From Achromobacter deleyi (lineage in GTDB: Bacteria; Pseudomonadota; Gammaproteobacteria; Burkholderiales; Burkholderiaceae_B): a stretch of 64,000 nt of DNA. A program made the translations under genes and the position numbers. Below, one piece after another: positions 57,030 to 64,000 of this stretch (position 1 is the stretch's first letter; each line of letters starts with the position of its first letter). The stretch spans positions 6,634,001-6,698,000 of the forward strand of contig NZ_CP065997.1 of the NCBI RefSeq assembly GCF_016127315.1. The letters run 5' to 3'. Below the pieces are notes generated by a model. That model saw only the letters and a program-made list of their open reading frames with translations. It made no database searches and was not told the origin of the DNA.

Positions 57030-57061
57030 CCGACAGCGCCCTGCGGGCCCTGTCGGTTTTT
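57030..57061 (+). terminator. terminator of the Bug receptor gene
   Basis: CCGACAG/CTGTCGG (57030-57036 and 57050-57056) with an inner CCC/GGG pairing, then T5. Confidence 0.9.
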
Positions 57062-57172
57062 CATGCGCCCCCTAACCCCTGGATACAGAACCCGCATCGC
57101 CCCGGCTGCTAAGGTGAAAAGCGAGGATGGCCGCCGCGCCCGCCCCCCGATACACCTTCACCAGGGAGCCCG

Positions 57173-58183
57173 ATGCCACTGACCGATGACCGCTACGCCC
57201 GGCTGGATGCCGCCCGCTGGCTCGCCGCCGCGGCGGTGGTGCTGCTGCACAGCGCCGCCCTGATCGTCAGCGACCCGTCGGCCTATGGCAACGGCGCCTG
57301 GCTGGCCGCCAATCTGTACGACTCCGCGGCCCGCTGGTGCGTGCCGGTGTTCGTGATGGTCAGCGGCGCCCTGCTGCTCGACCCCGACAAGCCGCAGGAC
57401 GCGCGTCGCTTCTACAGCAAGCGGGTCACGCGGATCTGCGCGCCGCTGCTGTTCTGGACCCTCTTCTACCTGGCCTGGCGCACGGGACTGGACTGGTGGG
57501 ACGACGGCCACGTCGACTTTTCGTTCTGGCCGCGCAAGGTCGCCCAGGGCGAGCCCTACTACCACCTCTGGTACCTGTACATGATCGTGGGGCTGTACCT
57601 GTTCGCGCCGCTGGTGCGCCTGCTGTACGTGCGCAGCACGCCGCGCTCGCGTTCGCTGTGGGTGGTGGGCATCCTGGGCCTGGCCATCCTGGACGCGCTG
57701 TACCGCCGCGCGCTCGGCGCGCAGCCCGGCTTCTTCCTGACCTGGTTCCTGCCCTACCTGGGCTATTTCGTCGCCGGCCGCCAGATATTCGATGGCGAAC
57801 TGCGCGTGCCGCGCCCCGCGCTGATGCTGGGCGCCAGCGTCGCGGCCACGGCCCTGGGCGTGTACGCCATGTCCAACTCGCGGACACTGGACACCTACTT
57901 CTACGACTACTTCAGCCTGACCGTGCCGTTCATGTCGCTGGCCGCGTTCCAATGGATCGTCTCGTCGCCGCGCCTGCCCCGCCTGGCCTCGCTGGCGCCG
58001 CTGACGTTCGGGGTCTACCTGATCCATCCACTGTTCCTGGACGTGGCGCACCGGGCCGGCGCCATCGGCGGCGGGCGTCGCGACGCCTGGGTCGTGCCGT
58101 TGCTGACGCTGGCCGTGTTCGCCCTGTCGGCGGCCAGCAGCTGGCTGTTGCGACGCCATCCCGCCACTCGCAGACTGGTCTGA
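57173..58183 (+). CDS. acyltransferase family 3 membrane protein (WecH/OafA type)
   Basis: 336-residue polytopic membrane O-acyltransferase with about ten helices. Family features: RLDAARWLAAAAVVLLHSA in helix 1 with the conserved His, VFVMVSGALLLDP, and FYSKRVTRICAPLLFWTLFY. Such proteins transfer acetyl groups to cell-surface sugars. The target is unknown and no polysaccharide genes are near. It is preceded by AGGGAGCCCG. Confidence 0.9.
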   Translation: MPLTDDRYARLDAARWLAAAAVVLLHSAALIVSDPSAYGNGAWLAANLYDSAARWCVPVFVMVSGALLLDPDKPQDARRFYSKRVTRICAPLLFWTLFYLAWRTGLDWWDDGHVDFSFWPRKVAQGEPYYHLWYLYMIVGLYLFAPLVRLLYVRSTPRSRSLWVVGILGLAILDALYRRALGAQPGFFLTWFLPYLGYFVAGRQIFDGELRVPRPALMLGASVAATALGVYAMSNSRTLDTYFYDYFSLTVPFMSLAAFQWIVSSPRLPRLASLAPLTFGVYLIHPLFLDVAHRAGAIGGGRRDAWVVPLLTLAVFALSAASSWLLRRHPATRRLV

Positions 58184-58293
58184 AAAACCTACGGCGCGAA
58201 GGGTTAATCACGATTTGCGCGGGCTCAAACCGCCAGGGCCGGATCTTCACGAAGCTTCACCGATCTTCACGGGCGGGGGGAATGGGGTTGGGG

Positions 58294-58299
58294 TACAAT
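58294..58299 (+). promoter_or_regulatory. candidate -10 element for the Rieske oxygenase transcript
   Basis: TACAAT in GGGGTACAATTCACGG; no clear -35 is visible. The gap 58184-58524 (341 bases) holds no gene. It contains this element, a weak AAGCC/GGCTT hairpin followed by T5 near 58394-58411, and a REP-like element at 58436-58498. The resulting leader would be about 220 bases; no known riboswitch was recognised. Confidence 0.35.
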
Positions 58300-58435
58300 T
58301 CACGGCTTACTTGATCGGCCAGACACCGATTTTTCTTCGCGCCAGAACGGATTTAGCCATCCCCTTCCGAACAGCTAGGGCGTGGTGAAGCTCAAGCCGT
58401 CCTGGCTTTTTAACGCCGGGCCGCCCCAAGAAAGA

Positions 58436-58498
58436 GGCCCCCATTGAGGGCAGCCCGCCCACCGCGTACGCAGTACTGAGTGGGCACGGCGTTGGGGG
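58436..58498. repeat. REP-like element in the leader of the Rieske gene
   Basis: GGCCCCCATTGAGGGCAGC at the left and GGCGTTGGGGG at the right, enclosing CCGCCCAC and GTGGGC arms. It matches the ends of the element at 12877-12923. It may fold into a large hairpin in the 5' UTR about 25 bases before the start codon. Confidence 0.5.
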
Positions 58499-58524
58499 AA
58501 ATATTCATCCGAGCGGAGGGAATC

Positions 58525-59673
58525 ATGACCGACATCGGTCGGATGGCACATGTTGTGCCAGCTCGCACCCAGCTACCCGTCAGTGCTTACTTTGACGAAG
58601 CCCTCTTTGCCCGCGAGCAAGAACTCATTTTCAAGCAATCCTCGCTGTACGTCGGCCACCAGAAGCTGGTGCCCGAAATCGGGGATTGGCGCACGTTGGC
58701 CCAGGAAAATGGAGGGCGCGTGCTGGTTCGCAACCAGCAAGGCGTTGAACTCATCTCAAATGTCTGCCGCCACCGCCAGGCATTGATGCTGGGCGGCGAA
58801 GCCGGCGACGTGACCGGCCACTGCAATTCGCACGGCAGCCTCAAGGCCACCGGCGGCAATATCGTCTGCCCGCTGCACCGCTGGACCTACAACAACCAGG
58901 GTGAGCTGCTGGGCGCGCCGCAGTTCGACACCACGCCCTGCATGAACCTGCAGAAGTTCCGCCTGCGCGATTGCCACGGCCTGCTGTTCGAAGGCCCGCG
59001 CGACCCGGCCTCCGACATGGCGCCGCTGTTCGCGCGGCCCGAGTTCGACTTCGGCGACTACGTGCTGGACCACGTCGAAGTGCACCAGTGCAACTACAAC
59101 TGGAAGACCTTCATCGAGGTGTATCTGGAGGACTACCACGTCGGCCCGTTCCACCCGGGCCTGGGCCGCTTCGTCACCTGCGACGACCTGACCTGGGAAT
59201 TCAACGACTGGTACAGCCTGCAGAAGGTCGGCGTGCACAACGCGCTGGCCCAGCCGGGTTCGGACGTCTACAAGCAATGGCACGACCGCCTGCTGTCGTT
59301 CCGCGATGGCGACGCGCCCGATTTCGGCGCGGTCTGGGTCACGTATTTCCCGACCCACATGATCGAGCTGTATCCGCACGTGCTGGTGCTGTCGACGCTG
59401 TACCCGAAGAGCCCGCAGGAAACCGTCAACGTGGTCGAGTTCTACTACCCCGAGGAAATCGCCGCCTTCGAGCGCGAGTTCGTCGAGGCGCAGCGCGCGG
59501 CCTACATGGAAACGGCGATCGAGGACGACGAGATCGCCGAGCGCATGGACGCCGGCCGCAAGGCCCTGATGCTGCGCGGCGTGAACGAGACCGGCCCCTA
59601 CCAGTCGCCGATGGAAGACGGCATGCAGCACTTCCACGAGTGGTACCGCCGCACCATGCAGGAGCGGCTCTGA
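58525..59673 (+). CDS. Rieske-type aromatic ring-hydroxylating oxygenase, alpha subunit
   Basis: 382 residues. The Rieske [2Fe-2S] domain has C81-x-H83 and the canonical second pair C115-PLH118-RW. Between them is an inserted segment of about 15 residues carrying another C100-x2-H103. The catalytic domain (about 165-370) has the mononuclear iron ligands in EDYHVGPFHPGL. The start ATG at 58525 follows GGAGGGAATC. No ferredoxin or reductase gene is adjacent; the substrate is unknown, and relatives act on carnitine-, betaine- or aromatic-type compounds. Confidence 0.92.
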   Translation: MTDIGRMAHVVPARTQLPVSAYFDEALFAREQELIFKQSSLYVGHQKLVPEIGDWRTLAQENGGRVLVRNQQGVELISNVCRHRQALMLGGEAGDVTGHCNSHGSLKATGGNIVCPLHRWTYNNQGELLGAPQFDTTPCMNLQKFRLRDCHGLLFEGPRDPASDMAPLFARPEFDFGDYVLDHVEVHQCNYNWKTFIEVYLEDYHVGPFHPGLGRFVTCDDLTWEFNDWYSLQKVGVHNALAQPGSDVYKQWHDRLLSFRDGDAPDFGAVWVTYFPTHMIELYPHVLVLSTLYPKSPQETVNVVEFYYPEEIAAFEREFVEAQRAAYMETAIEDDEIAERMDAGRKALMLRGVNETGPYQSPMEDGMQHFHEWYRRTMQERL

Positions 59674-59689
59674 GGCCACGACACGCATG

Positions 59690-59721
59690 AAAAAGGGCTC
59701 GCCATCGCGAGCCCTTTTTTT
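59690..59721. terminator. bidirectional terminator
   Basis: GGGCTCGC-CATC-GCGAGCCC (59695-59702 and 59707-59714) flanked by A5 and T7, between the convergent Rieske and FAD-oxidoreductase genes. Confidence 0.95.
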
Positions 59722-59751
59722 CGCCCAGGCGCGGCCGCCTGCGGCGCGCGG

Positions 59752-60882
59752 TCAGCGGCCCAGCGCGCCGGCGACCGTGCGTTCGCCGATGGCCAGCCCG
59801 ACCGTCATGCCCACGCCGGAGTGCATCACCGCCACGGTGGTGGCGGCGTCCACCGGCATCACCGAGAACGGCGCCGGGCCATGCGTGCCATAGACGCCCT
59901 GCCAGCGCTCCAGCACCCGCAGCCGCGCGCCCAGCGCCTGCGACGCCAGGTCCAGCATGGCGTTGTCGATGGCCTCGTCGTTGAACGGGAAGGCATCCTG
60001 GCCATAGCGATGCGAATCACCGATGATCAGCTCGCCATGGGGCGTGGGGCTGATCAGCAGGTGGATGCCGTTTTCCAGCAGCATCGGCGTGCGCGCCTGG
60101 ATCTGGTCGCGCAGCGCCAGCGCCGACGGCAGATCCGAGAAGGCGCCGTAATGCACGCACGACAGGCCCGTCAGGAGCGGACGGTCCAGCGCCATGGGGC
60201 GCGTCTCGAAGGCCGCGCGCAGCATCTGCAGGCGCGTCACTTCCAGGTTCAGCGGCGCGAACCGCTCGGGCAGCAGCGTCAGGTAATCGTGGCCGGGGCA
60301 GACGAACACGTGCGAACCGGTGAAGTCGCCCGCGGTGGTCGCGACCTGGCCCTGCTCGACGGCGCGCGCCAGCGTGCCGGTGATGAAGGCGACGCCCAGC
60401 GATTCGGCCAGGTAGCGGGTGATGGCCGGCAGCGCTTCGCGCGAATAGATCTGCAGGTCGTCCAGGCCACGCAGCGCGGCGCAGTGGTGCGCAAGCTGGC
60501 CGTCGTACAGTTTGGCCACGTCGCGGCCCGACAGCAGCTCGGCGCGATAGCCTTCCTGTTGCAGGCGGGTCCGCGCGAACTCGTCCAGCACGTCGGCTTC
60601 GCCGGCGTCGCGCGCCAGCACCAGCGCGCCGTTGGCGCGCACATGGAAGCCGGCCTTCGACGCCAGGTCCAGCCACAGCTCGCGCGCCTGCTGGGCGTGC
60701 GACAGCATCATGCCGGGGGCCTGGCCGGTGACGATCACCTGGCCGAAATTGCGGATGGTCGCGCCATGCGCCTGGCGGCTGCGTTCGATCACGGCCACCG
60801 ACAGGCCGCGCTTGGCGGCGGCCCAGGCGTGGGCGATGCCGAGCATGCCGGCGCCGACCACGACTACGTCGAATTTTTTCAT
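59752..60882 (-). CDS. TIGR03364-type FAD-dependent oxidoreductase of phosphonate operon
   Basis: 376-residue DAO-type flavoenzyme. N-terminal FAD motif VVVGAGMLGIAHAWAAAKRG (about 6-25), then GATIRNFGQVIVTGQAPG, and at the C-terminus HSGVGMTVGLAIGERTVAG. The family is defined by its place in aminoethylphosphonate operons; members are reported to oxidise N-alkylated or plain AEP to phosphonoacetaldehyde. That would feed directly into PhnX encoded upstream. Last gene of the operon, 87 bases after the binding-protein gene. Confidence 0.9.
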   Translation of the reverse strand: MKKFDVVVVGAGMLGIAHAWAAAKRGLSVAVIERSRQAHGATIRNFGQVIVTGQAPGMMLSHAQQARELWLDLASKAGFHVRANGALVLARDAGEADVLDEFARTRLQQEGYRAELLSGRDVAKLYDGQLAHHCAALRGLDDLQIYSREALPAITRYLAESLGVAFITGTLARAVEQGQVATTAGDFTGSHVFVCPGHDYLTLLPERFAPLNLEVTRLQMLRAAFETRPMALDRPLLTGLSCVHYGAFSDLPSALALRDQIQARTPMLLENGIHLLISPTPHGELIIGDSHRYGQDAFPFNDEAIDNAMLDLASQALGARLRVLERWQGVYGTHGPAPFSVMPVDAATTVAVMHSGVGMTVGLAIGERTVAGALGR

Positions 60883-60969
60883 TTGGAAAACGAGGCAGAA
60901 AGGTTGCGCGGGAGGCGCCCGCCCGGGCGCCTTCCCTGCCGCGGCGGCGTGGCCGCCGCGGTTGCCCGA

Positions 60970-61992
60970 TTACTTCTTCTTGGGCTCGGACTTGCCGTCG
61001 TAGCGGCGGGTCCACTCGGCGATGATGCGATCGCGGTTGGTGGCGGCCCAGACGAAGTCGTTCTTGATCATGCGCTTGGTCAGGTCGGCCGGCAGGTTGG
61101 GGTTGGACGTGGCGATCGAGGGAATCGCCAGCACCGCGAAGTTGGTCTTGTACAGTTCGTTGGCTTCGCGGCTGGCCGAGAAGTCGGCCAGCTTGCGCGC
61201 GGCTTCCAGGTTCTTGGTGCCCTTGACGATGGCGGTGGCTTCGACTTCCCAGCCCAGGCCTTCCGACGGGAACACGGCTTCGACCGGCGCGCCGTCGGCC
61301 TTCAGCTTGGCGGCGCGGTAGTCGAACGACACGCCGATCGGGAATTCGCCGGCGGCGGCCATGTTGCAAGGCTTGGAGCCCGAGTGCGTGTACGAACCGA
61401 TGTTCTTGTGCAGGGCGTCCATGTAGGCCCAGCCCTTCTCTTCACCGAAGATCTGCAGCCAGGCGCTGACGTCCAGGAAGCCCGTGCCCGACGAGGCCGG
61501 GTTCGGCATGACGATCTTGCCGGCGTAGACCGGCTTGGTCAGGTCCTGCCACGATTCGGGCTTGGGCAGCTTCTGCTTTTCGGCTTCGACGGTGTTAAAG
61601 CAGATGGCGGCGGCGAAGCCGTCCATGCCGACCCAGGTAGGCTCGGCCTTGGCATCGCGCATGTTGGCGGCGATCTGGTCCAGGCCCTTGGGGGCGTAGG
61701 GCTGCAGCATGCCTTCCTTGTCCATCAGACCCAGCGAGGTGCCGGCCAGGCCCCAGATCACGTCGGCCTTGGGGTTGCCCTTTTCGGCCAGCAGCTTGGC
61801 GGTGATGATGCCGGTGGAGTCGCGCACCCACTGGATCTTGATGTCGGGGTTGGCCTTCTCGAAGGCGGCCTGGTAGGCCTTGATCTGGTCGGCTTCCAGC
61901 GCCGTGTAGACGGTCAGCGTGGTCTCGGCGGAAGCGGCGCCGGTGATGCCGGCGAAGGCGGCGGCCAGGGCAAGCAGCGTGAAGCGTTTCAT
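60970..61992 (-). CDS. 2-aminoethylphosphonate ABC transporter substrate-binding protein
   Basis: Periplasmic binding protein of 340 residues. Signal peptide 1-22 (MKRFTLLALAAAFAGITGAASA). The mature part TTLTVYTALEADQIKAYQAAFEKANPDIKI and the later GYGTSGF-like segment SSGTGFLDVSAWLQIFGEEKG match the TIGR03261 family for AEP uptake. It lies between phnX and the FAD enzyme and works with the permease at 62953. The ATPase gene must lie beyond the window. Confidence 0.92.
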   Translation of the reverse strand: MKRFTLLALAAAFAGITGAASAETTLTVYTALEADQIKAYQAAFEKANPDIKIQWVRDSTGIITAKLLAEKGNPKADVIWGLAGTSLGLMDKEGMLQPYAPKGLDQIAANMRDAKAEPTWVGMDGFAAAICFNTVEAEKQKLPKPESWQDLTKPVYAGKIVMPNPASSGTGFLDVSAWLQIFGEEKGWAYMDALHKNIGSYTHSGSKPCNMAAAGEFPIGVSFDYRAAKLKADGAPVEAVFPSEGLGWEVEATAIVKGTKNLEAARKLADFSASREANELYKTNFAVLAIPSIATSNPNLPADLTKRMIKNDFVWAATNRDRIIAEWTRRYDGKSEPKKK

Positions 61993-62104
61993 GAAGGTAC
62001 TCCGTGGGTGAGCGGAAAAAGGGTGAGTCGGGTCGCCGCGGCCGGCGGATGCCCGCCGCGGTGTGTTGCGAAAAAAGGGGGATTCAGGGTCGGCGGTCGC
62101 GGCC

Positions 62105-62926
62105 TCAGGGTCGCTGTCCCGCCGCCAGGCGGGATTCGATATCGGCGATGACGCCGGGCAGGTCGGCCACGGTGTCGATCAGGTAATGCGGCGCGGCGCT
62201 CGACAGTTCGCGGCCGGCGCGTTCGCGGGCCGCCTGGCGGCCGTTGTCGTCCAGGCTCAGGTATTCGTCCAGCGTCAGGCCGGCGGCGTTGCCCGACAGC
62301 AGCAGGCCGACGGTCCACATGCCGGCGCGGCGGCCTTCCTCGATGCCGGGGGCGGTGTCGTCGACCTTGACGCAGCCGGCCACATCCGTCAGGCCCAGTT
62401 CCACCACGTTCTTGAGCGCCATGGCCGGCGCCGGACGGGCGCGCGGCACGTCGTCGCTGGCGACGATGCAATCGGGTTCCAGGCCTTCGCCAGCGGCGCG
62501 TTCCACCACGCGGCGCATCACGCTATCCGGGTAGCCGGAGCACGAACCGATCTTCAGGCCGCGCTGGCGCAGCGCGCGCAGCAGCTCGGCCGCGCCGGGA
62601 ATGGCGGCAGAGTACTGCGCCACCTTGTCCAGTTGCATCGGCAGGAAGCGCTCGTAGATCGCCGTCACGTCGTCGTCGGTCGGCAGGCGGCCGAATTGGG
62701 CCTGGTACTGGTTGGCGATGGCGGGCTCGTCGCACAGCGCGCGGATGTGGTCCCACTTGCCCACGCCCATCGGGCCGCGGGCCTGCTCCAGCGTGACTTC
62801 CATGCCGAACTCGGCGAAGGCGTCGACAAACACCTTGGTCGGCGCGAACGAACCGAAGTCGACCAGCGTGCCGGCCCAATCGAAGATCACCGCTTCCAGG
62901 CGGACGGGCAGAGTCGAAACAGTCAT
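62105..62926 (-). CDS. phnX: phosphonoacetaldehyde hydrolase (phosphonatase)
   Basis: HAD-superfamily enzyme cleaving the C-P bond of phosphonoacetaldehyde to acetaldehyde and phosphate. 273 residues. Nucleophile motif [13 protein letters not shown] (Asp near 15), the Schiff-base lysine in [12 protein letters not shown] near 54-58, and [20 protein letters not shown] as the HAD motif IV. ATG at 62926; the longer in-frame version is not credible. No phnW transaminase is visible in this operon section. Confidence 0.96.
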   Translation of the reverse strand: MTVSTLPVRLEAVIFDWAGTLVDFGSFAPTKVFVDAFAEFGMEVTLEQARGPMGVGKWDHIRALCDEPAIANQYQAQFGRLPTDDDVTAIYERFLPMQLDKVAQYSAAIPGAAELLRALRQRGLKIGSCSGYPDSVMRRVVERAAGEGLEPDCIVASDDVPRARPAPAMALKNVVELGLTDVAGCVKVDDTAPGIEEGRRAGMWTVGLLLSGNAAGLTLDEYLSLDDNGRQAARERAGRELSSAAPHYLIDTVADLPGVIADIESRLAAGQRP

Positions 62927-62952
62927 GAGGGTCTTCCTTGCAGAATATTCAA

Positions 62953-64000
62953 TCAAAGGGCCACGGGCCGGCGCCAGGCCTGGCTGCGCGCCACCAGGGC
63001 GCGGCTGGCCAGGTGCAGCAGCAACGCCGCCACCGCCGAGCTGGCCATGATCACGCTGCACATGGCGGCGGCCGGGCCGATGAAGCCGGCGTCATCCATG
63101 TTCAGCACCGCGACGGCGGCCAGCACCGTGGACGGGCTGTACAGGAACACCACGGCCGACACGGTGGTCATGGCGGAAACGAACAGGTAGCGGGCAACGT
63201 CCAGCGCGGCCGGCAGGCACATCGGCAGCGTCACGCGCAGGAAGGTGGTCAGGCGCGGCACCTTGAGCGAGGCCGAGGCGGCCTCGAACTCGGGGTCCAG
63301 CGCATTCAGCGCGGTGGCGGCCGTCAGGTGCGCGCTGGTGTAGAAGTGCACCACCGTGCACAGCACCAGCAGCGGCATGGTGCCGTACAGCACGTTGAGC
63401 GGATTGGCGGCGCCGTTGAAGAAGAAGATGTAGCCCAGGCCCAGCACCAGGCCGGGCACGGCCATCGGCATCAGCGCCAGCATGCCCAGCACGCCGCGCA
63501 GGCCGCGCGACGAGGCGCTGCGGGCCGGCACCTTTTCCATCATCCAGGCGCCCAGGAACACCACCACCGTGCCGATCACCGCGGTGCAGAAGGCCAGTTC
63601 CAGGCTGTTGCGCCAGGCCAGCCAGCCGCCGCCATCCATGTTGTCGAAATCGTACGAACGCAACGACAGCGACAGGTTGTACGGCCACATCTTCACGAAC
63701 GAGGCCCACACCGCCACGCCGATGATCAGCAGCAGGAACCCGGCCATGGCGCCGGCCAGCAGCAGGAAAGCCGCATCGCGCCGGCGGTTGGCGCCGGCCG
63801 CGTAGGGCTGGGCGCGGCCGCTCAGCTGGGCGCCCTGGCGGGCCCGCAGGCGGCGGTCCAGCACGAAGGTCAGCAGCGCCGGCAGCAGCAGCAGGATGCC
63901 GATGGCGGCGCCCTTGGGGAAGTTCTGCTGGCCGACCACCGCCTTGTAGGCTTCCATCGCCAGCACGTTGTAGTCGCCGCCCACCACCTTGGGCACGCCG
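62953..64000 (-). CDS. 2-aminoethylphosphonate ABC transporter permease (partial)
   Basis: C-terminal 348 residues of a fused double permease (TIGR03262 type); the 5' part lies beyond the window. At least eight membrane helices are visible; the binding-protein-dependent transport signature is in [23 protein letters not shown] (EAA loop). It drives uptake of AEP together with the binding protein at 60970. The phnX gene begins 26 bases after its stop. Confidence 0.92.
   Translation of the reverse strand, partial: GVPKVVGGDYNVLAMEAYKAVVGQQNFPKGAAIGILLLLPALLTFVLDRRLRARQGAQLSGRAQPYAAGANRRRDAAFLLLAGAMAGFLLLIIGVAVWASFVKMWPYNLSLSLRSYDFDNMDGGGWLAWRNSLELAFCTAVIGTVVVFLGAWMMEKVPARSASSRGLRGVLGMLALMPMAVPGLVLGLGYIFFFNGAANPLNVLYGTMPLLVLCTVVHFYTSAHLTAATALNALDPEFEAASASLKVPRLTTFLRVTLPMCLPAALDVARYLFVSAMTTVSAVVFLYSPSTVLAAVAVLNMDDAGFIGPAAAMCSVIMASSAVAALLLHLASRALVARSQAWRRPVAL

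Noticed and set aside
58300..58524. Riboswitch in the leader of the Rieske gene
   Set aside because: The leader is long and may fold, but no conserved core such as that of glycine or guanidine riboswitches was recognised, and part of it is a REP-like repeat.
59821..62151. 776-codon plus-strand open frame opposite the phosphonate genes
   Set aside because: Antisense to the FAD enzyme and binding protein; composition is that of a shadow frame.

Overview
The window is 64 kb of high-GC (about two thirds G+C by eye) betaproteobacterial chromosome, most like Achromobacter or a close Bordetella relative (Alcaligenaceae). The basis is the protein set (hem operon with HemX and HemY, a BpeGReg-type globin-coupled diguanylate cyclase, Bug-type solute receptors, 558-residue MHS transporters) and the gene orders around rpsF-priB-rpsR-rplI-dnaB, recA-recX and xseB-ispA-dxs. 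It looks like ordinary chromosome: no rRNA operon, insertion sequence, prophage or CRISPR array is visible. There is one tRNA, the initiator tRNA-fMet.

Layout. 1-4880 is a small catabolic or uptake cluster: branched-chain-type ABC ATPase (cut by the window edge), two SDR dehydrogenases, a cupin, a LivK-type binding protein and an IclR regulator. 4885-10882 holds ppa, then a terC / small membrane peptide / hemC-hemD-hemX-hemY chain. 10998-14703 holds a second terC with a structured leader, then DUF2889-sucC-sucD. 14846-18817 is a 1323-residue Pls/PosA-type single-module peptide synthetase with a membrane-embedded hexapeptide-repeat C-terminal part. 19004-22413 is metE with a divergent metR-like gene. 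22497-26868 is recX, recA (with an SOS box) and a divergent two-component system. 27167-33408 has an MHS transporter, a likely small RNA, rdgC, the globin-coupled diguanylate cyclase and an aspartate carbamoyltransferase carrying an extra N-terminal DNA-binding-like domain. 33509-43439 is a patchwork of small lipoproteins, membrane proteins and unknown genes, with tRNA-fMet, a MocR-type regulator, a DedA protein and an Lrp-type regulator. 43454-45545 is a pdxA-family dehydrogenase and a bile acid:sodium symporter-type transporter. 45649-49620 is the ribosomal/replication cluster. 49855-54866 is DUF817, folE2, dxs, ispA and xseB. 54949-58183 has an IclR regulator, an orphan Bug receptor and an acyltransferase. 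58525-64000 has a Rieske oxygenase and the distal part of an aminoethylphosphonate operon (permease, phnX, binding protein, FAD oxidoreductase).

Most interesting non-standard signals: (a) the pyrB-type gene fused to an HTH-like domain, with an inverted repeat over its own promoter and a second copy inside the gene; (b) a hairpin element present twice (37024-37081 and 41505-41562), each time just after the stop codon of a minus-strand gene, containing paired DnaA-box-like sequences; (c) a two-hairpin transcript candidate ending in a terminator at 29065-29158; (d) a structured, terminator-like leader and CCTAGG repeats upstream of terC.

Everything here was read by eye. Coordinates, reading frames and short inverted repeats were checked against the printed sequence; family assignments rest on recognised motifs, not on searches.
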